Source: Humibacillus xanthopallidus (GTDB taxonomy: Bacteria; Actinomycetota; Actinomycetes; Actinomycetales; Dermatophilaceae). Taken from it: 64,000 nucleotides of DNA. The notes beneath the pieces were generated by a model that made no database searches, was not told the DNA's origin, and worked only from the letters and a program-made list of their open reading frames with translations. Numbering within the stretch: the first letter of the stretch is position 1; each line of letters begins with the position of its first letter. Positions 1-9,513 of the stretch are shown in pieces. The stretch is from positions 186,001 to 250,000 of the forward strand of contig NZ_VFPM01000002.1 in the NCBI RefSeq assembly GCF_006716675.1, in the 5' to 3' direction. A program made the translations under genes and the position numbers.

Positions 1-1360
<1,360 letters not shown>

Positions 1361-1425
1361 GCAGGGGGCTCGCGCCGGACTGCCCGCAGTCGGTCGGTGG
1401 CAGTCGGTCGGTGAGGCGGCCGCGC

Positions 1426-2034
1426 CTAGGCGGTCGGGTCGTCGCCCCCGCAGGCGAGCCACACCAGCCGGGCAGCGCGTAGGGCCCAGTCGTCCGGCAC
1501 CTCGGCACCGACGAGCGCGAGGGAGTACCACGAGCCGGTGAGGAAGGACGCAGCGATCGGGAGGTCGGCGTCCGCCGGCAGCTGTCCCCGCTCGATGGCG
1601 GCCTCGAGGCAGGCGCGGATGCGTGCGCGACGCGGTGCGACGATCTCGTCGACGTACTGCTGGCGCACCTGCGCCGACACGCCGTCGCCCAGCATGAGGC
1701 CGACGAGCGGGAGCGCTGCCGCCTCGCCGATGCAGTGGCGGAAGTGCGTGAGCTCGGCGACGAGATCGGTGAACGGTTCACCGCTGAGCACCGGCGGGTC
1801 GACCTTGGCGAGGTGGGCGACCGCGTCGACCGCGAGGGCGGTCTTGTCCTTCCACCGGCGATAGAGGGCGGGGCGGGTGGTGCCGGCATCGGCGGCGATC
1901 GCCGAGAGGGAGAGTCGGGCGAAACCGTCCCGGGCCAGGTGCCGCAGCGTGGCGTCGAGGACGGCGGTGTCGATCGACGCATCGCGCGGCCTCCCGGGGG
2001 CGAAAGGCCGGTCATCGGCCACAGCAGAGCTCAC
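1426..2034 (-). CDS. TetR/AcrR family transcriptional regulator
   Basis: This is a 202-residue protein with an N-terminal helix-turn-helix at about residues 25-70 (LSAIAADAGTTRPALYRRW), followed by an all-helical ligand domain, the normal TetR layout and length. The GTG start at 2034 lies six bases after a TANNNT -10 box (TAAACT on the minus strand, 2041-2046), so the transcript is probably leaderless. It is divergent from a PfpI/LtrA pair. A near-palindrome (2094-2116) sits just behind the promoter of that pair, which makes local repression the natural job. The ligand is unknown. Confidence 0.88.
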   Translation of the reverse strand: MSSAVADDRPFAPGRPRDASIDTAVLDATLRHLARDGFARLSLSAIAADAGTTRPALYRRWKDKTALAVDAVAHLAKVDPPVLSGEPFTDLVAELTHFRHCIGEAAALPLVGLMLGDGVSAQVRQQYVDEIVAPRRARIRACLEAAIERGQLPADADLPIAASFLTGSWYSLALVGAEVPDDWALRAARLVWLACGGDDPTA

Positions 2035-2061
2035 CCCCCGAGTTTACGTGCCACCCGTGTA

Positions 2062-2090
2062 TTGAAAGCAAGACATCGCTCGGCTATTGT
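2062..2090 (+). promoter_or_regulatory. Sigma-70-type promoter of the PfpI-LtrA operon
   Basis: TTGAAA at 2062-2067 and TATTGT at 2085-2090 are separated by 17 bases. This is a near-consensus housekeeping promoter about 40 bases before the ATG at 2131. Confidence 0.6.
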
Positions 2091-2093
2091 CAC

Positions 2094-2116
2094 CGTTACG
2101 TTCCGGTCATGTAATG
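2094..2116. promoter_or_regulatory. Candidate TetR operator
   Basis: CGTTACGT (2094-2101) and ATGTAATG (2109-2116) form an inverted repeat matching at 6 of 8 positions around a 7-base centre. It begins just after the -10 box of the PfpI promoter, over the expected transcription start, where a TetR repressor would act. The assignment is inferred from position. Confidence 0.4.
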
Positions 2117-2130
2117 AAAGGACAAGGCCC

Positions 2131-2871
2131 ATGAGTGGCACCATCGACGTTCACGGTCGCCCCAAGCGCGTGCTCCTCCTCGCCTCCAACCCTGCCGTCT
2201 CGAGCACGACCGGCTGGCCCGTCGGCTTCTGGTGGGCGGAGCTGACGCATCCGTACTGGGAGTTCGTCGAGGCGGGCTATGAGGTCACCGTCGCGAGCCC
2301 GGACGGCGGAGCGCTGCAGGCGGACTCCTGGTCCGACCCGTCCGACGAGTCCGGCTACTCTGCCCACGACCTGCTGAGCCGCGGCTTCATCGCCAGCCCG
2401 GAGCACGCTGCGCTCGTGCAGGACACCCCCTCGCTCGCTTCCCTCGACGTCGACGCCTTCGACGCGGTGTTCCTCGTCGGCGGACAGGCCCCGATGTTCA
2501 CCTTCCGCCACGACAGTCGGGTCAAGGAGCTGGTCGGAGGCTTCCTCGCCGACGGCAAGGTCGCGGCCGTGGTCTGCCACGCCACCTGCGTGCTCCTCGA
2601 CGCGACCCTCCCGGACGGCGAGCTCGTCGTGGCGGGTCGCACCTGGACCGGCTTCGCCAACAGCGAGGAGCGGTATGCCGACGACTACGTCGGCACCCGT
2701 ATCCAGCCCTTCTGGATCGACGACGAGGCGCGCGTCATGACCGGCACGAACTTCATCGTCCACGAGCGGTTCCGCCCCCACGCCGTCCGGCACGGCAACC
2801 TCGTCACCGGCCAGCAGCAGTACTCCGGCGCCGCAGCCGCCCGCCTCGTCATCGACGCACTGGGGCGGTGA
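2131..2871 (+). CDS. DJ-1/PfpI family (class I glutamine amidotransferase-like) protein
   Basis: This 246-residue protein has the DJ-1/PfpI fold. The nucleophile-elbow cysteine is Cys149 in VVCHAT, after the strand VFLVGGQAP. The N-terminal segment SNPAVSSTTGWPVGFWWAEL resembles Hsp31/glyoxalase III-like members, which act on glyoxals or as chaperones. The start ATG is preceded by GAAAGGA at good spacing. The stop codon overlaps the GTG of the next gene (GTGA), so the two genes are translationally coupled. A role in carbonyl or electrophile stress under the divergent TetR regulator is inference. Confidence 0.85.
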   Translation: MSGTIDVHGRPKRVLLLASNPAVSSTTGWPVGFWWAELTHPYWEFVEAGYEVTVASPDGGALQADSWSDPSDESGYSAHDLLSRGFIASPEHAALVQDTPSLASLDVDAFDAVFLVGGQAPMFTFRHDSRVKELVGGFLADGKVAAVVCHATCVLLDATLPDGELVVAGRTWTGFANSEERYADDYVGTRIQPFWIDDEARVMTGTNFIVHERFRPHAVRHGNLVTGQQQYSGAAAARLVIDALGR

Positions 2872-4124
2872 CCCCCATGCCGTCGACGACGTCGCCGACC
2901 CGCCGTCCCGGCGGAATCCTCCGTCCGGCGACCATGCGCGACCACGACGTCCACGAGCGTCCCTCCACGCCCTTGGAGCTGCTGTTCGACCTGTGCTTCG
3001 TCGTCGCCGTGGCGGTGCTGGCCGCCGGGCTCGACCACGGCATCGTGGACGGCCACGCGCTCGAGGCGTCCGTCACCTACGTCCTGCTCTTCGTGCCGAT
3101 CTGGTGGGCCTGGATGAGCTACACGTGGTACGCCACCGCGTTCTCGCACGATGACGCGCTGACGAGGCTGCTGACACTGCTCCAGATGGCGGGCGTGCTC
3201 GCCGTCGCTGCAGCGATCCCGACGGCGATCGACGGAGACCTGCTGGCCTTCAGCCTTGCCTACGCCGCCATGCGTCTTCCGCTCATCGTGCAGTGGCTCA
3301 GGTCTGCCCATGACGACCCCGCCCACCGCGCGTTCGCTCTGACGTATGCCGGCGGGTCCGCTCTCGCGCAGGTGGGCTGGGTCGTGGGGGCGGTCCTTCC
3401 GGCCCCCGCGCGAGCCGCCGTGTTCTCGGCCGCCCTCGCCGTCGAGCTGGCCACTCCCGTGCTCGCAGTGAAGCGCTCGCCGGACCGGGTGTTCCACCCC
3501 TGGCACATCGCAGAGCGCTACGGCCTCTTCACGATCATCGTCCTCGGCGAGACCATCTTGGCGGTGTCGGTCGGTCTGCGGGATGTGCTCGATGGCGACG
3601 GCGGCCTCGGTTCGGCTCCGGCCATCGTGGGGGCCGCCCTCGTCATCGCCTTCGGCCTGTGGTGGATCTACTTCGATGCCCTCGGACGCGACGCGCTCAC
3701 CCGCCATCGCAGAGCAGCTTTCCTCTGGGGATACGGGCACTACGTTCTGTTCGCAGCAGTTGCCGCCGTCGGCGCGGGCGTCCAGGCTCAGCTGCAGCTA
3801 GACGCCCACGGCGAGGTGACCGATCACGTCGTCTCGGCTGCAGCAGTCGCCATGCCGGTCGCGGTCTCCCTTGCCGCGATCGCGTGGCTGCAGCAGGCAG
3901 CGAACGGCAAGGTCGGTGACGCGGTCTGGCTCTATCTCGGCGCCGTGGTCGCCTGCTGCGCCCTCCCGCTCGCCGGGGCGTGGCCCGTGGCAGCCATCGA
4001 CGCGCTCCTCGCGGTGGTCGTCGTGGCCCTGGTCGTGCGTGAGCTGTTGTCGCAGCGACGGATCACGCGAGGGAGTTCAGCGGATCGCGCTGCTGCACGG
4101 AGGCGACCCGGGGCGCCGCGTTGA
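2868..4124 (+). CDS. Low-temperature-requirement A (LtrA) family membrane protein
   Basis: This protein of about 415 residues has roughly ten to twelve hydrophobic segments. The N-terminal family signature ERPSTPLELLFDLCFVVAV and the later IAERYGLFTIIVLGET both mark LtrA-family membrane proteins. The biochemical role of the family is not established. Translation starts at the GTG overlapping the PfpI stop, or at ATG 2877. The last 62 bases overlap the convergent desaturase gene, coding on both strands. The tail encoded there is basic and polar (RAAARRRPGAPR) and may be dispensable. Confidence 0.85.
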   Translation: MTPMPSTTSPTRRPGGILRPATMRDHDVHERPSTPLELLFDLCFVVAVAVLAAGLDHGIVDGHALEASVTYVLLFVPIWWAWMSYTWYATAFSHDDALTRLLTLLQMAGVLAVAAAIPTAIDGDLLAFSLAYAAMRLPLIVQWLRSAHDDPAHRAFALTYAGGSALAQVGWVVGAVLPAPARAAVFSAALAVELATPVLAVKRSPDRVFHPWHIAERYGLFTIIVLGETILAVSVGLRDVLDGDGGLGSAPAIVGAALVIAFGLWWIYFDALGRDALTRHRRAAFLWGYGHYVLFAAVAAVGAGVQAQLQLDAHGEVTDHVVSAAAVAMPVAVSLAAIAWLQQAANGKVGDAVWLYLGAVVACCALPLAGAWPVAAIDALLAVVVVALVVRELLSQRRITRGSSADRAAARRRPGAPR

Positions 4125-5364
4125 CGGTCGTCCGCGGACGGCCGCGCCCGACCAGCCGGCCGCGCTCGCCCTTCGGCGGCAGCGCGAGGCGGAAGACCTT
4201 GGCCCACGCCTGGCCGACCTGACGGTGCATCGGGCCGGTCGTGTAGGGCAGGCCGTAGCGCTGGCAGATCTCGCGCACCTCGACCGCGACCTCGTGGTAG
4301 CGGTTGCTCGGCAGGTCGGGGAAGCAGTGGTGCTCGATCTGGTGGCTGAGGTTGCCCGTCATGAGGTGCATGAGCTTGCTGCCGGAGATGTTGGCCGAGC
4401 CGAGCATCTGGCGGATGTACCAGTCGCCCCGGGTCTCGCCCTCGATCTCCTCCTCGGTGAAGGTGTCGACGCCGTCGGGGAAGTGCCCGCAGAAGATGAC
4501 CGAGTGGGCCCAGACGTTGCGGATCGCGTTGGCGGTGAAGGTCCCGACGAGCGCCTGCTTGCCCGAGCCGAAGACGGCAGCGGCCGCGGGCGTCGCGACG
4601 TAGTCCTTGGTGAACTGCCGAGCCACTTTTCGTCCGACGGCCTTGAGGTCGTTCTTGACGGCGTCTGTCGACTTCTCGCCGAGCTGCCACGCCTCGAGCT
4701 CGAGATCGTAGATGGCGATGCCCCACTCGAAGAACGGCGCGAGCACGGCGTTGATGACCGGGTTCAGCAGGTTGTACGGCTGCCACGGCTGGTCGTCGGC
4801 CATGCGCAGCGTCGAGTAGCCCACGTCCTTGTCCTTGCCGAGCACGTTGGTCCACGTGTGGTGCAGGTCGTTGTGCGTGTGCTTCCACGCGGCGGCCGGC
4901 GTGACGAAGTCCCACTCCCACGTCGTCGAGTGGATGTCGGGGTCGCGCATCCAGTCCCACTGGCCGTGGAGCACGTTGTGCCCGATCTCCATGTTCTCGA
5001 GGATCTTCGCGACGGAGAGCATCGCGGTGCCGGCGACGAACGCCGTCTTCTTCCGTGACAGCAGGAGCGTGGCGCGGCCGGCGATCTCGAGGGTGCGCTG
5101 CACCTTGATGACGCGGCGGATGTAGGCGGCGTCCGCGGCCCCGCGCGAGGCGATGATGCGGTCACGGATCGCGTCGAGCTCACGGCCGAGCTGCTCGACC
5201 TGGGCGTCGGTGAGGTGGGCCGCCGCGCGCGGACGGGCGGCCGGGTGCCCGGTCGCGGCGAGGATCGGCTTGCGCGGCCGGATGGCGGTCGTCTCGTCGG
5301 CCGCGTCTGCTGCCGCTGGGCGCGAATCGGCTTGCGGGATGGGTCTGTTCACTGTGGTGGTCAT
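4063..5364 (-). CDS. Membrane fatty-acid desaturase (acyl-CoA / acyl-lipid type)
   Basis: This 433-residue protein is a di-iron integral-membrane desaturase. All three histidine boxes are present: HNVLH, HNDLHH (in WKHTHNDLHHTW) and HQIEHH near the C-terminus. It introduces a double bond into an acyl chain at the membrane using electrons from a ferredoxin-type chain. ATG 5364 is chosen because GAGAGGA lies eight bases upstream. It follows the ferredoxin reductase gene by 16 bases in one operon, the same pairing as the mycobacterial DesA3/Rv3230c system. Substrate position (delta-9 is usual) cannot be read from sequence. Confidence 0.92.
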   Translation of the reverse strand: MTTTVNRPIPQADSRPAAADAADETTAIRPRKPILAATGHPAARPRAAAHLTDAQVEQLGRELDAIRDRIIASRGAADAAYIRRVIKVQRTLEIAGRATLLLSRKKTAFVAGTAMLSVAKILENMEIGHNVLHGQWDWMRDPDIHSTTWEWDFVTPAAAWKHTHNDLHHTWTNVLGKDKDVGYSTLRMADDQPWQPYNLLNPVINAVLAPFFEWGIAIYDLELEAWQLGEKSTDAVKNDLKAVGRKVARQFTKDYVATPAAAAVFGSGKQALVGTFTANAIRNVWAHSVIFCGHFPDGVDTFTEEEIEGETRGDWYIRQMLGSANISGSKLMHLMTGNLSHQIEHHCFPDLPSNRYHEVAVEVREICQRYGLPYTTGPMHRQVGQAWAKVFRLALPPKGERGRLVGRGRPRTTVNAAPRVASVQQRDPLNSLA

Positions 5365-5380
5365 GTCTGGGGGTCCTCTC

Positions 5381-6463
5381 TCAGATGTCCAAATGGACAG
5401 GTCCGGCGGCAGCATTGACGCAGGTCTGGATGAGCTCGCCTTCGTCGCCGTGCACCTCGCCGGTGCGCAGGTCGCGCACCTTGCCGGCGACGAGCGGGGT
5501 GAGGCAGCTGCGGCAGATGCCCATGCGGCATCCGCTCGGCATCACCACCCCGCACCCCTCGCCGGCGTCAAGGAGGGAGACGTCGCCGCCCACCTCCACT
5601 TCCTTGTCGGACTTCTCGAACGTCACGAGGCCGCCTTCTCCGCCCGTGCCCGGGAGCAGGGCGGGAGCGAAACGCTCGATCGTGAGGTTCTCGTGTGTGT
5701 CGTCGTGGCCGTCGCGCAGCCACAGCTCCGTTGCCGCGTCGAGGAACTCGGCCGGCCCGCAGGCGTATGCCGCCCGGTCGCGCCAGTCGGGGCAGAGCGT
5801 CTCGAGGTCGGTGGCGTCGCTGAGGTCGAGACGCCGGGCGGGTGCGTCGGTGCCGGAGTCGCGGGTGAACCAGTGCTTGACGGTGAGGCCGGGGAACTGG
5901 TCTGCGAGCTCGAGCAGCTCGTCGTGGAAGAGGGCATCGGCAGGAGTGCGGGCCGAGTGGATGAGCACGACGTCGGCGTCAGGCCGGCGCGGCACGAGCG
6001 TGCGGATCATCGACATGACGGGGGTGAGGCCGCTGCCGGCGGTCAGCATGAGCAGGGGTCGCGGGTGCTCGGGCAGCGTGAAGTCGCCCTGCGGCGTGTC
6101 GAGGAAGAGGATGTCGCCGGTCTTGGTGTCACGGGCGAGGGCCGTCGAGACGACGCCGATGGCGGTGACGGTGATCGCGGGATCGTGACCGGCGGCGGCC
6201 GACAGGGAGTAGCTGCGCCAGTGGCGCACGCCGTCGATCTCGACGCCGACGCGGGCCCACTGTCCAGCGGCGTGCGGATTCCAGCCGCGACCCGGGCGGA
6301 AGTGGATGGTCGTCGAGTCGGGGGTCTCCCGCACGACCTTCGTCACGACGCCACGCAGCTGCCGCGACGACGACAGCGGGTTGATCAGGCCCAGCACGTC
6401 CTCAGGGGCCAGCGGGGTCGTCAGGATCGACGCCATACGCCGGAGCACTCTGATCTGGGCCAT
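5381..6463 (-). CDS. Ferredoxin reductase with C-terminal 2Fe-2S domain (desaturase electron donor)
   Basis: The 360 residues comprise an FAD-binding domain (RxYS motif as RSYSLS, about residues 90-95), an NAD(P)-binding domain (TAGSGLTPVMSM) and a C-terminal plant-type 2Fe-2S domain with cysteines in GCRMGICRSC and a distal cysteine. This is the oxidoreductase that feeds membrane desaturases. ATG 6463 (MAQIRVL) is preferred; an upstream ATG at 6496 would add eleven residues. The gene is divergent from the PucR-type regulator, with a dyad-rich AT-rich region between them. Confidence 0.9.
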   Translation of the reverse strand: MAQIRVLRRMASILTTPLAPEDVLGLINPLSSSRQLRGVVTKVVRETPDSTTIHFRPGRGWNPHAAGQWARVGVEIDGVRHWRSYSLSAAAGHDPAITVTAIGVVSTALARDTKTGDILFLDTPQGDFTLPEHPRPLLMLTAGSGLTPVMSMIRTLVPRRPDADVVLIHSARTPADALFHDELLELADQFPGLTVKHWFTRDSGTDAPARRLDLSDATDLETLCPDWRDRAAYACGPAEFLDAATELWLRDGHDDTHENLTIERFAPALLPGTGGEGGLVTFEKSDKEVEVGGDVSLLDAGEGCGVVMPSGCRMGICRSCLTPLVAGKVRDLRTGEVHGDEGELIQTCVNAAAGPVHLDI

Positions 6464-6515
6464 GACACCATGATCGCCCGCGAGCGACCCCGACATCTTG
6501 GGGCGAGGCGTACTC

Positions 6516-6547
6516 TTTAGAGCAAGAAACTGTTGTTTCGAGCTAAA
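6516..6547. promoter_or_regulatory. Candidate operator between ferredoxin reductase and PucR-type regulator
   Basis: A nested inverted repeat reads TTTAG (6516-6520), GAAAC (6526-6530), centre TGTT, GTTTC (6535-6539), CTAAA (6543-6547). It is one of the few AT-rich stretches here and lies in the 100-base divergent spacer, directly upstream of the regulator's ribosome-binding site. It probably binds the adjacent regulator (inference). Confidence 0.45.
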
Positions 6548-6563
6548 AAACGGGAGCGCACCG

Positions 6564-7778
6564 TTGGTCCAGACCCCATCAGACCCGCCATGGTTGTATC
6601 TCCCTGCCGAAATCAGCGCCGCGCTCCGCCCGGTCGTGCGTGACATCGTCGAGGCGATCATCGAGGGCATCCCGCGCGACGTGCCCGTCTATGCGATGCC
6701 GATGGAGGGCCGCTTCGGCCAAGGCGTTCGGCAGGGCGTCACCGTGGCCCTGCACCGCTTCCTCGACCTGCCGGGCACCCGCCTCGAGGCCCTCTCGCCC
6801 GACGGCAAGTGGATCTACGAGAGCCTCGGCCGCGGAGAGGTGCGCTCGGGGCGCAGTCTCGAGTCGCTGCTCGCCGCCTACCGCTACGGCGCGCGCGTCA
6901 CCTTCCGGGCGATCTCACGCCTCGTCGACGTCTCCCAGATGCCGCCCGACGTGCTGCTCGCCCTGGGGGAGTCGCTCTTCGCCTACATCGACGAGATCTC
7001 GGCGGCGAGCGCCCAGGGCTACGCGCAGGAGCAGTCGGAGCGAGCGGGGGAGCAGCAGCGGCTGCGGGCCGAGCTGCTCGAGATGCTGCTTCGCGGGGAC
7101 TCGAGCGACGGGGGACCCGCGCGCCTGGCCGCCGCGGTCGGCTGGACGCTGCCGGAGTCGGTCCTCGTGGCGCTCGTGCCCTTCCCGCACGTCGAGGGGC
7201 TTCGCGCAGCTCTCGGACCCGATGCGCTGGTGGCCGAGCGCGGCACCGACGTCGTCGTCGTCCTCCCCGCCACCTCGACCACCCGTCGCCGTCGCCAGCT
7301 CGACCGGGCGCTCGCCGGCCGCCGCGCCGTCGTCGGGCCGTCGCGGCCCTGGCAGCAGGCGGGGGAGTCGCTCCAGCTCGCCACCTCGGCTGGTGCCCAC
7401 GGCATCGGCCGGCTCGGCCACGACGCCGACGGGGCAGGGGGTGTCAGGCCCGGGGATGCCGGGTCGACGGTCTGGGTGGAGGACCACCTCGCCGAGCTCG
7501 TCGTGCGCGCCGAGCCGCTGGCGACCGACGACCTGGCCCGGCGGCGCCTGGCCCCGCTCGAGGGGCTGCGGCCGCCCGTGCGTGCCCGGCTCACCGAGAC
7601 CCTGCTGTCGTGGCTACGTCACCAGGGGCAGCGGGCGCCGATCGCCGACGAGCTCTTCGTGCACCAGCAGACGGTCGGCTACCGGGTGGCCCAGCTCAAG
7701 CAGATCTTCGGCGACGACCTCGACGACCCTGAGGTGCGCTTCGAGCTCGAGCTCGTCCTGCGCGCCGGCCACCGCTGA
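6564..7778 (+). CDS. PucR-family transcriptional regulator
   Basis: This is a protein of about 404 residues whose last 60 residues (ETLLSWLRHQGQRAPIADEL onward) form the PucR C-terminal helix-turn-helix (HTH_30), with the recognition segment HQQTVGYRVAQLKQIFG. The N-terminal half is a sensory region of the type found in actinobacterial lipid and CdaR/PucR regulators. The start is taken as TTG 6564 because CGGGAG lies eight bases upstream and no ATG in this frame is close. It is divergent from the desaturase/reductase operon, so control of membrane unsaturation is the natural inference. Confidence 0.82.
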   Translation: MVQTPSDPPWLYLPAEISAALRPVVRDIVEAIIEGIPRDVPVYAMPMEGRFGQGVRQGVTVALHRFLDLPGTRLEALSPDGKWIYESLGRGEVRSGRSLESLLAAYRYGARVTFRAISRLVDVSQMPPDVLLALGESLFAYIDEISAASAQGYAQEQSERAGEQQRLRAELLEMLLRGDSSDGGPARLAAAVGWTLPESVLVALVPFPHVEGLRAALGPDALVAERGTDVVVVLPATSTTRRRRQLDRALAGRRAVVGPSRPWQQAGESLQLATSAGAHGIGRLGHDADGAGGVRPGDAGSTVWVEDHLAELVVRAEPLATDDLARRRLAPLEGLRPPVRARLTETLLSWLRHQGQRAPIADELFVHQQTVGYRVAQLKQIFGDDLDDPEVRFELELVLRAGHR

Positions 7779-7815
7779 GCCGCACCACGAGCGCGCGACA
7801 CCACCACATCCACCA

Positions 7816-8187
7816 GTCGAGTGCTCATTTCTCGACAGGTGCGTGTGTGGGGAACTGGGCACTCGACGGGTTCCTCTGGTCGAGTGCTCATTTTCCGGCG
7901 GGTGCCGGTGTGGGGAACTGGGCACTCGTCGGGTTCCTCTGGTCGAGTGCTCATTTTCCGGCGGGTGCCGGTGTGGGGAACTGGGCACTCGTCGGGTTCC
8001 TGTGGTCGAGTGCTCATTTCTCGGCGGGTGGGTGTGTGGGGAACTGGGCACTCGAGGTGTCCCTCTGGTCGAGTGCTCACTTTTCCGGCGGGTGCGTGTG
8101 TGGGGAACTGGGCACTCGACGGGTTCCTCTGGTCGAGTGCTCATTCTTCCGACGGGTGAGTGTGTGGGGAACTGGGCACTCGACGGT
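7816..8187. repeat. Six tandem copies of a 63-bp repeat
   Basis: Units begin at 7816, 7879, 7942, 8005, 8068 and 8132. The period is 63 bases, except that unit 5 has one extra base. Each unit starts GTCGAGTGCTCA, carries a GGCGGGTG core and the constant block GTGTGGGGAACTGG, and ends GCACTCGAC or a one-base variant, so most units can fold with a 9-bp stem. The array fills almost the whole 421-base gap between two convergent genes. Because 63 is a multiple of three, false open frames run through it on both strands. I see no gene in the gap. Confidence 0.95.
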
Positions 8188-8199
8188 GACGAGCCTCAG

Positions 8200-9159
8200 T
8201 CAGAGGAGGCGGATCGGGGAGCCGTCGAGGTAGGCGACGATGTCCTCGACGACCCCGGCGAAGAACGTCGCGTATACCTCCTCGGTGACGTAGCCGAGGT
8301 GCGGTGTGAGCAGCGTTCGCGGCGCGCTCCGGAGCGGGTGGTCGACCGGCAGCGGCTCCTCGTCGAACACGTCGAGCCCGACCCCGCCGAGCTGGCCTGC
8401 ATCGAGGGCGGCGAGCAGAGCGGCCTCGTCGATGATCGGCCCGCGCGAGGTGTTGACGAGCAGGGCGTCGCGCCGCATGAGGCCCAGCTCTCGGTGCGAG
8501 ATGAGTCCGCGGGTGCTCTCCCCGAGCACGAGGTGGATCGACACGACGTGCGAGGTGGCGAGCAGGTCATCGAGCCCGACGGCCCGGGCCCCAGCGGCTG
8601 CAGCCCGCTCGTCGGTGAGGTGGGGGCTCCAGGCGACGACGTCCATGCCGAAGGCCCGGCCGACGGTGGCCACCTGCGTGCCGAGGCGTCCGATTCCGAG
8701 CAGCCCGAGGGTGCGGCCGGCGAGGTCGGTGCCGACCGTCGTCTGCCAGCCACCCTCACGCACGGCGGTCGCCTCGGTCACGAGGTGCCGCGAAAGCCCG
8801 AGGATGAGCGCCCACGTGAGCTCGGCGGGGGCGGACGCGCGGCTCTCGGTGCCACAGACGGTGATACCCGCAGCTTCGGCCGCCGCGAGGTCGATGCTCG
8901 CGTTGCGACGGCCCGTCGTCACGAGGAGACGGAGGCCGGGCAGCCGGCCGAGGACGTCGGCGGTCAACGGGGTGCGCTCGCGCATGACCACGACGGCGTC
9001 GAAGCCCTCCAGACGCTCCACGAGCGCGTCGGGCTCACCGACGTGGTCGCGGAAGACCTCGACCGTGCACGGCTGCCCGGACGGCGGCGACGTCACGGGT
9101 GACCAGTCGGCGCTGGAGAGGGCCACGCCCTGGTAGTCGTCGAGCACCGCGATGCGCAT
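8200..9159 (-). CDS. D-2-hydroxyacid dehydrogenase (NAD-binding)
   Basis: These 319 residues fit the D-isomer-specific 2-hydroxyacid dehydrogenase family. The Rossmann motif is LGLLGIGRLGTQVA, the catalytic Arg lies in VNTSRGPIIDE, and the Glu/His pair lies in DVFDEEPLP and TPHLGY. It interconverts a 2-keto acid and a D-2-hydroxy acid; the substrate is not readable. ATG 9159 lies seven bases after TAGGGT (9167-9172, minus strand), so the mRNA is probably leaderless. The gene stands alone, separated from the tRNAs by a strong hairpin, and ends against the 63-bp array. Confidence 0.9.
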   Translation of the reverse strand: MRIAVLDDYQGVALSSADWSPVTSPPSGQPCTVEVFRDHVGEPDALVERLEGFDAVVVMRERTPLTADVLGRLPGLRLLVTTGRRNASIDLAAAEAAGITVCGTESRASAPAELTWALILGLSRHLVTEATAVREGGWQTTVGTDLAGRTLGLLGIGRLGTQVATVGRAFGMDVVAWSPHLTDERAAAAGARAVGLDDLLATSHVVSIHLVLGESTRGLISHRELGLMRRDALLVNTSRGPIIDEAALLAALDAGQLGGVGLDVFDEEPLPVDHPLRSAPRTLLTPHLGYVTEEVYATFFAGVVEDIVAYLDGSPIRLL

Positions 9160-9180
9160 GCGCTCAACCCTAGAACGCAG

Positions 9181-9211
9181 GAAGCGCCGCTCTCGCTGAG
9201 AGCGGCGCTTC
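9181..9211 (-). terminator. Intrinsic-type hairpin after the tRNA genes
   Basis: A perfect 14-bp stem (9181-9194 with 9198-9211) around a 3-base loop lies ten bases after tRNA-Asp. There is no T-run, as is common in high-GC actinobacteria. Confidence 0.75.
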
Positions 9212-9220
9212 CATGTGAAG

Positions 9221-9294
9221 CGACCCCGACCGGGCTCGAACCGGCGACCTCCGCCGTGACAGGGCGGCGCGCTAACCAACTGCGCTACGGGGCC
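9221..9294 (-). tRNA. tRNA-Asp (GTC)
   Basis: The 74-base cloverleaf on the minus strand has a 7-bp acceptor stem, anticodon loop CTGTCAC (anticodon GTC) and T-loop GGTTCGAACC. CCA is not encoded. It is the second tRNA of a Glu-Asp pair. Confidence 0.95.
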
Positions 9295-9336
9295 TTACTG
9301 GTGGTGCGTTGTCGTGCTGGGTGGAACTGTACTGCG

Positions 9337-9409
9337 TATCCCCAACGGGATTCGAACCCGTGCTGCCGCCGTGAAAGGGCGGAGTCCTAGGCCGCTAGAC
9401 GATGGGGAC
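9337..9409 (-). tRNA. tRNA-Glu (TTC)
   Basis: The 73-base cloverleaf on the minus strand has anticodon loop CTTTCAC (anticodon TTC), D-arm TCTAGCGGCCTAGGA and T-loop GGTTCGAATCC. The acceptor stem has a G1-U72 wobble and A73. It is the first tRNA of the transcript, 42 bases before tRNA-Asp. Confidence 0.95.
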
Positions 9410-9439
9410 CGGCCCGACCATTCCGTTTGGGACGTCGAA

Positions 9440-9469
9440 ACTATATGGTCTGCGAGGTCGCCCGACCAA
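9440..9469 (-). promoter_or_regulatory. Promoter of the tRNA-Glu/Asp transcript
   Basis: On the minus strand TTGGTC (9464-9469) and TATAGT (9440-9445) are 18 bases apart and end about 30 bases before the tRNA-Glu 5' end. Confidence 0.65.
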
Positions 9470-9513
9470 ATCGGCCCCGATCCGGCTCTCCCCAGGCTCG
9501 TCCAGCGCCTGCA

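Noticed and set aside
5386-5399. TGTCCAAATGGACA palindrome at the junction of the ferredoxin reductase and desaturase genes
   Set aside because: It lies inside the last codons of the reductase, has a loop too short to be a convincing hairpin, and no second copy was seen.
7816-8187. CRISPR array or repeat-encoded protein
   Set aside because: There are no variable spacers between constant repeats; the whole 63-base unit is conserved. Open frames through it exist only because 63 is divisible by three and they appear on both strands.
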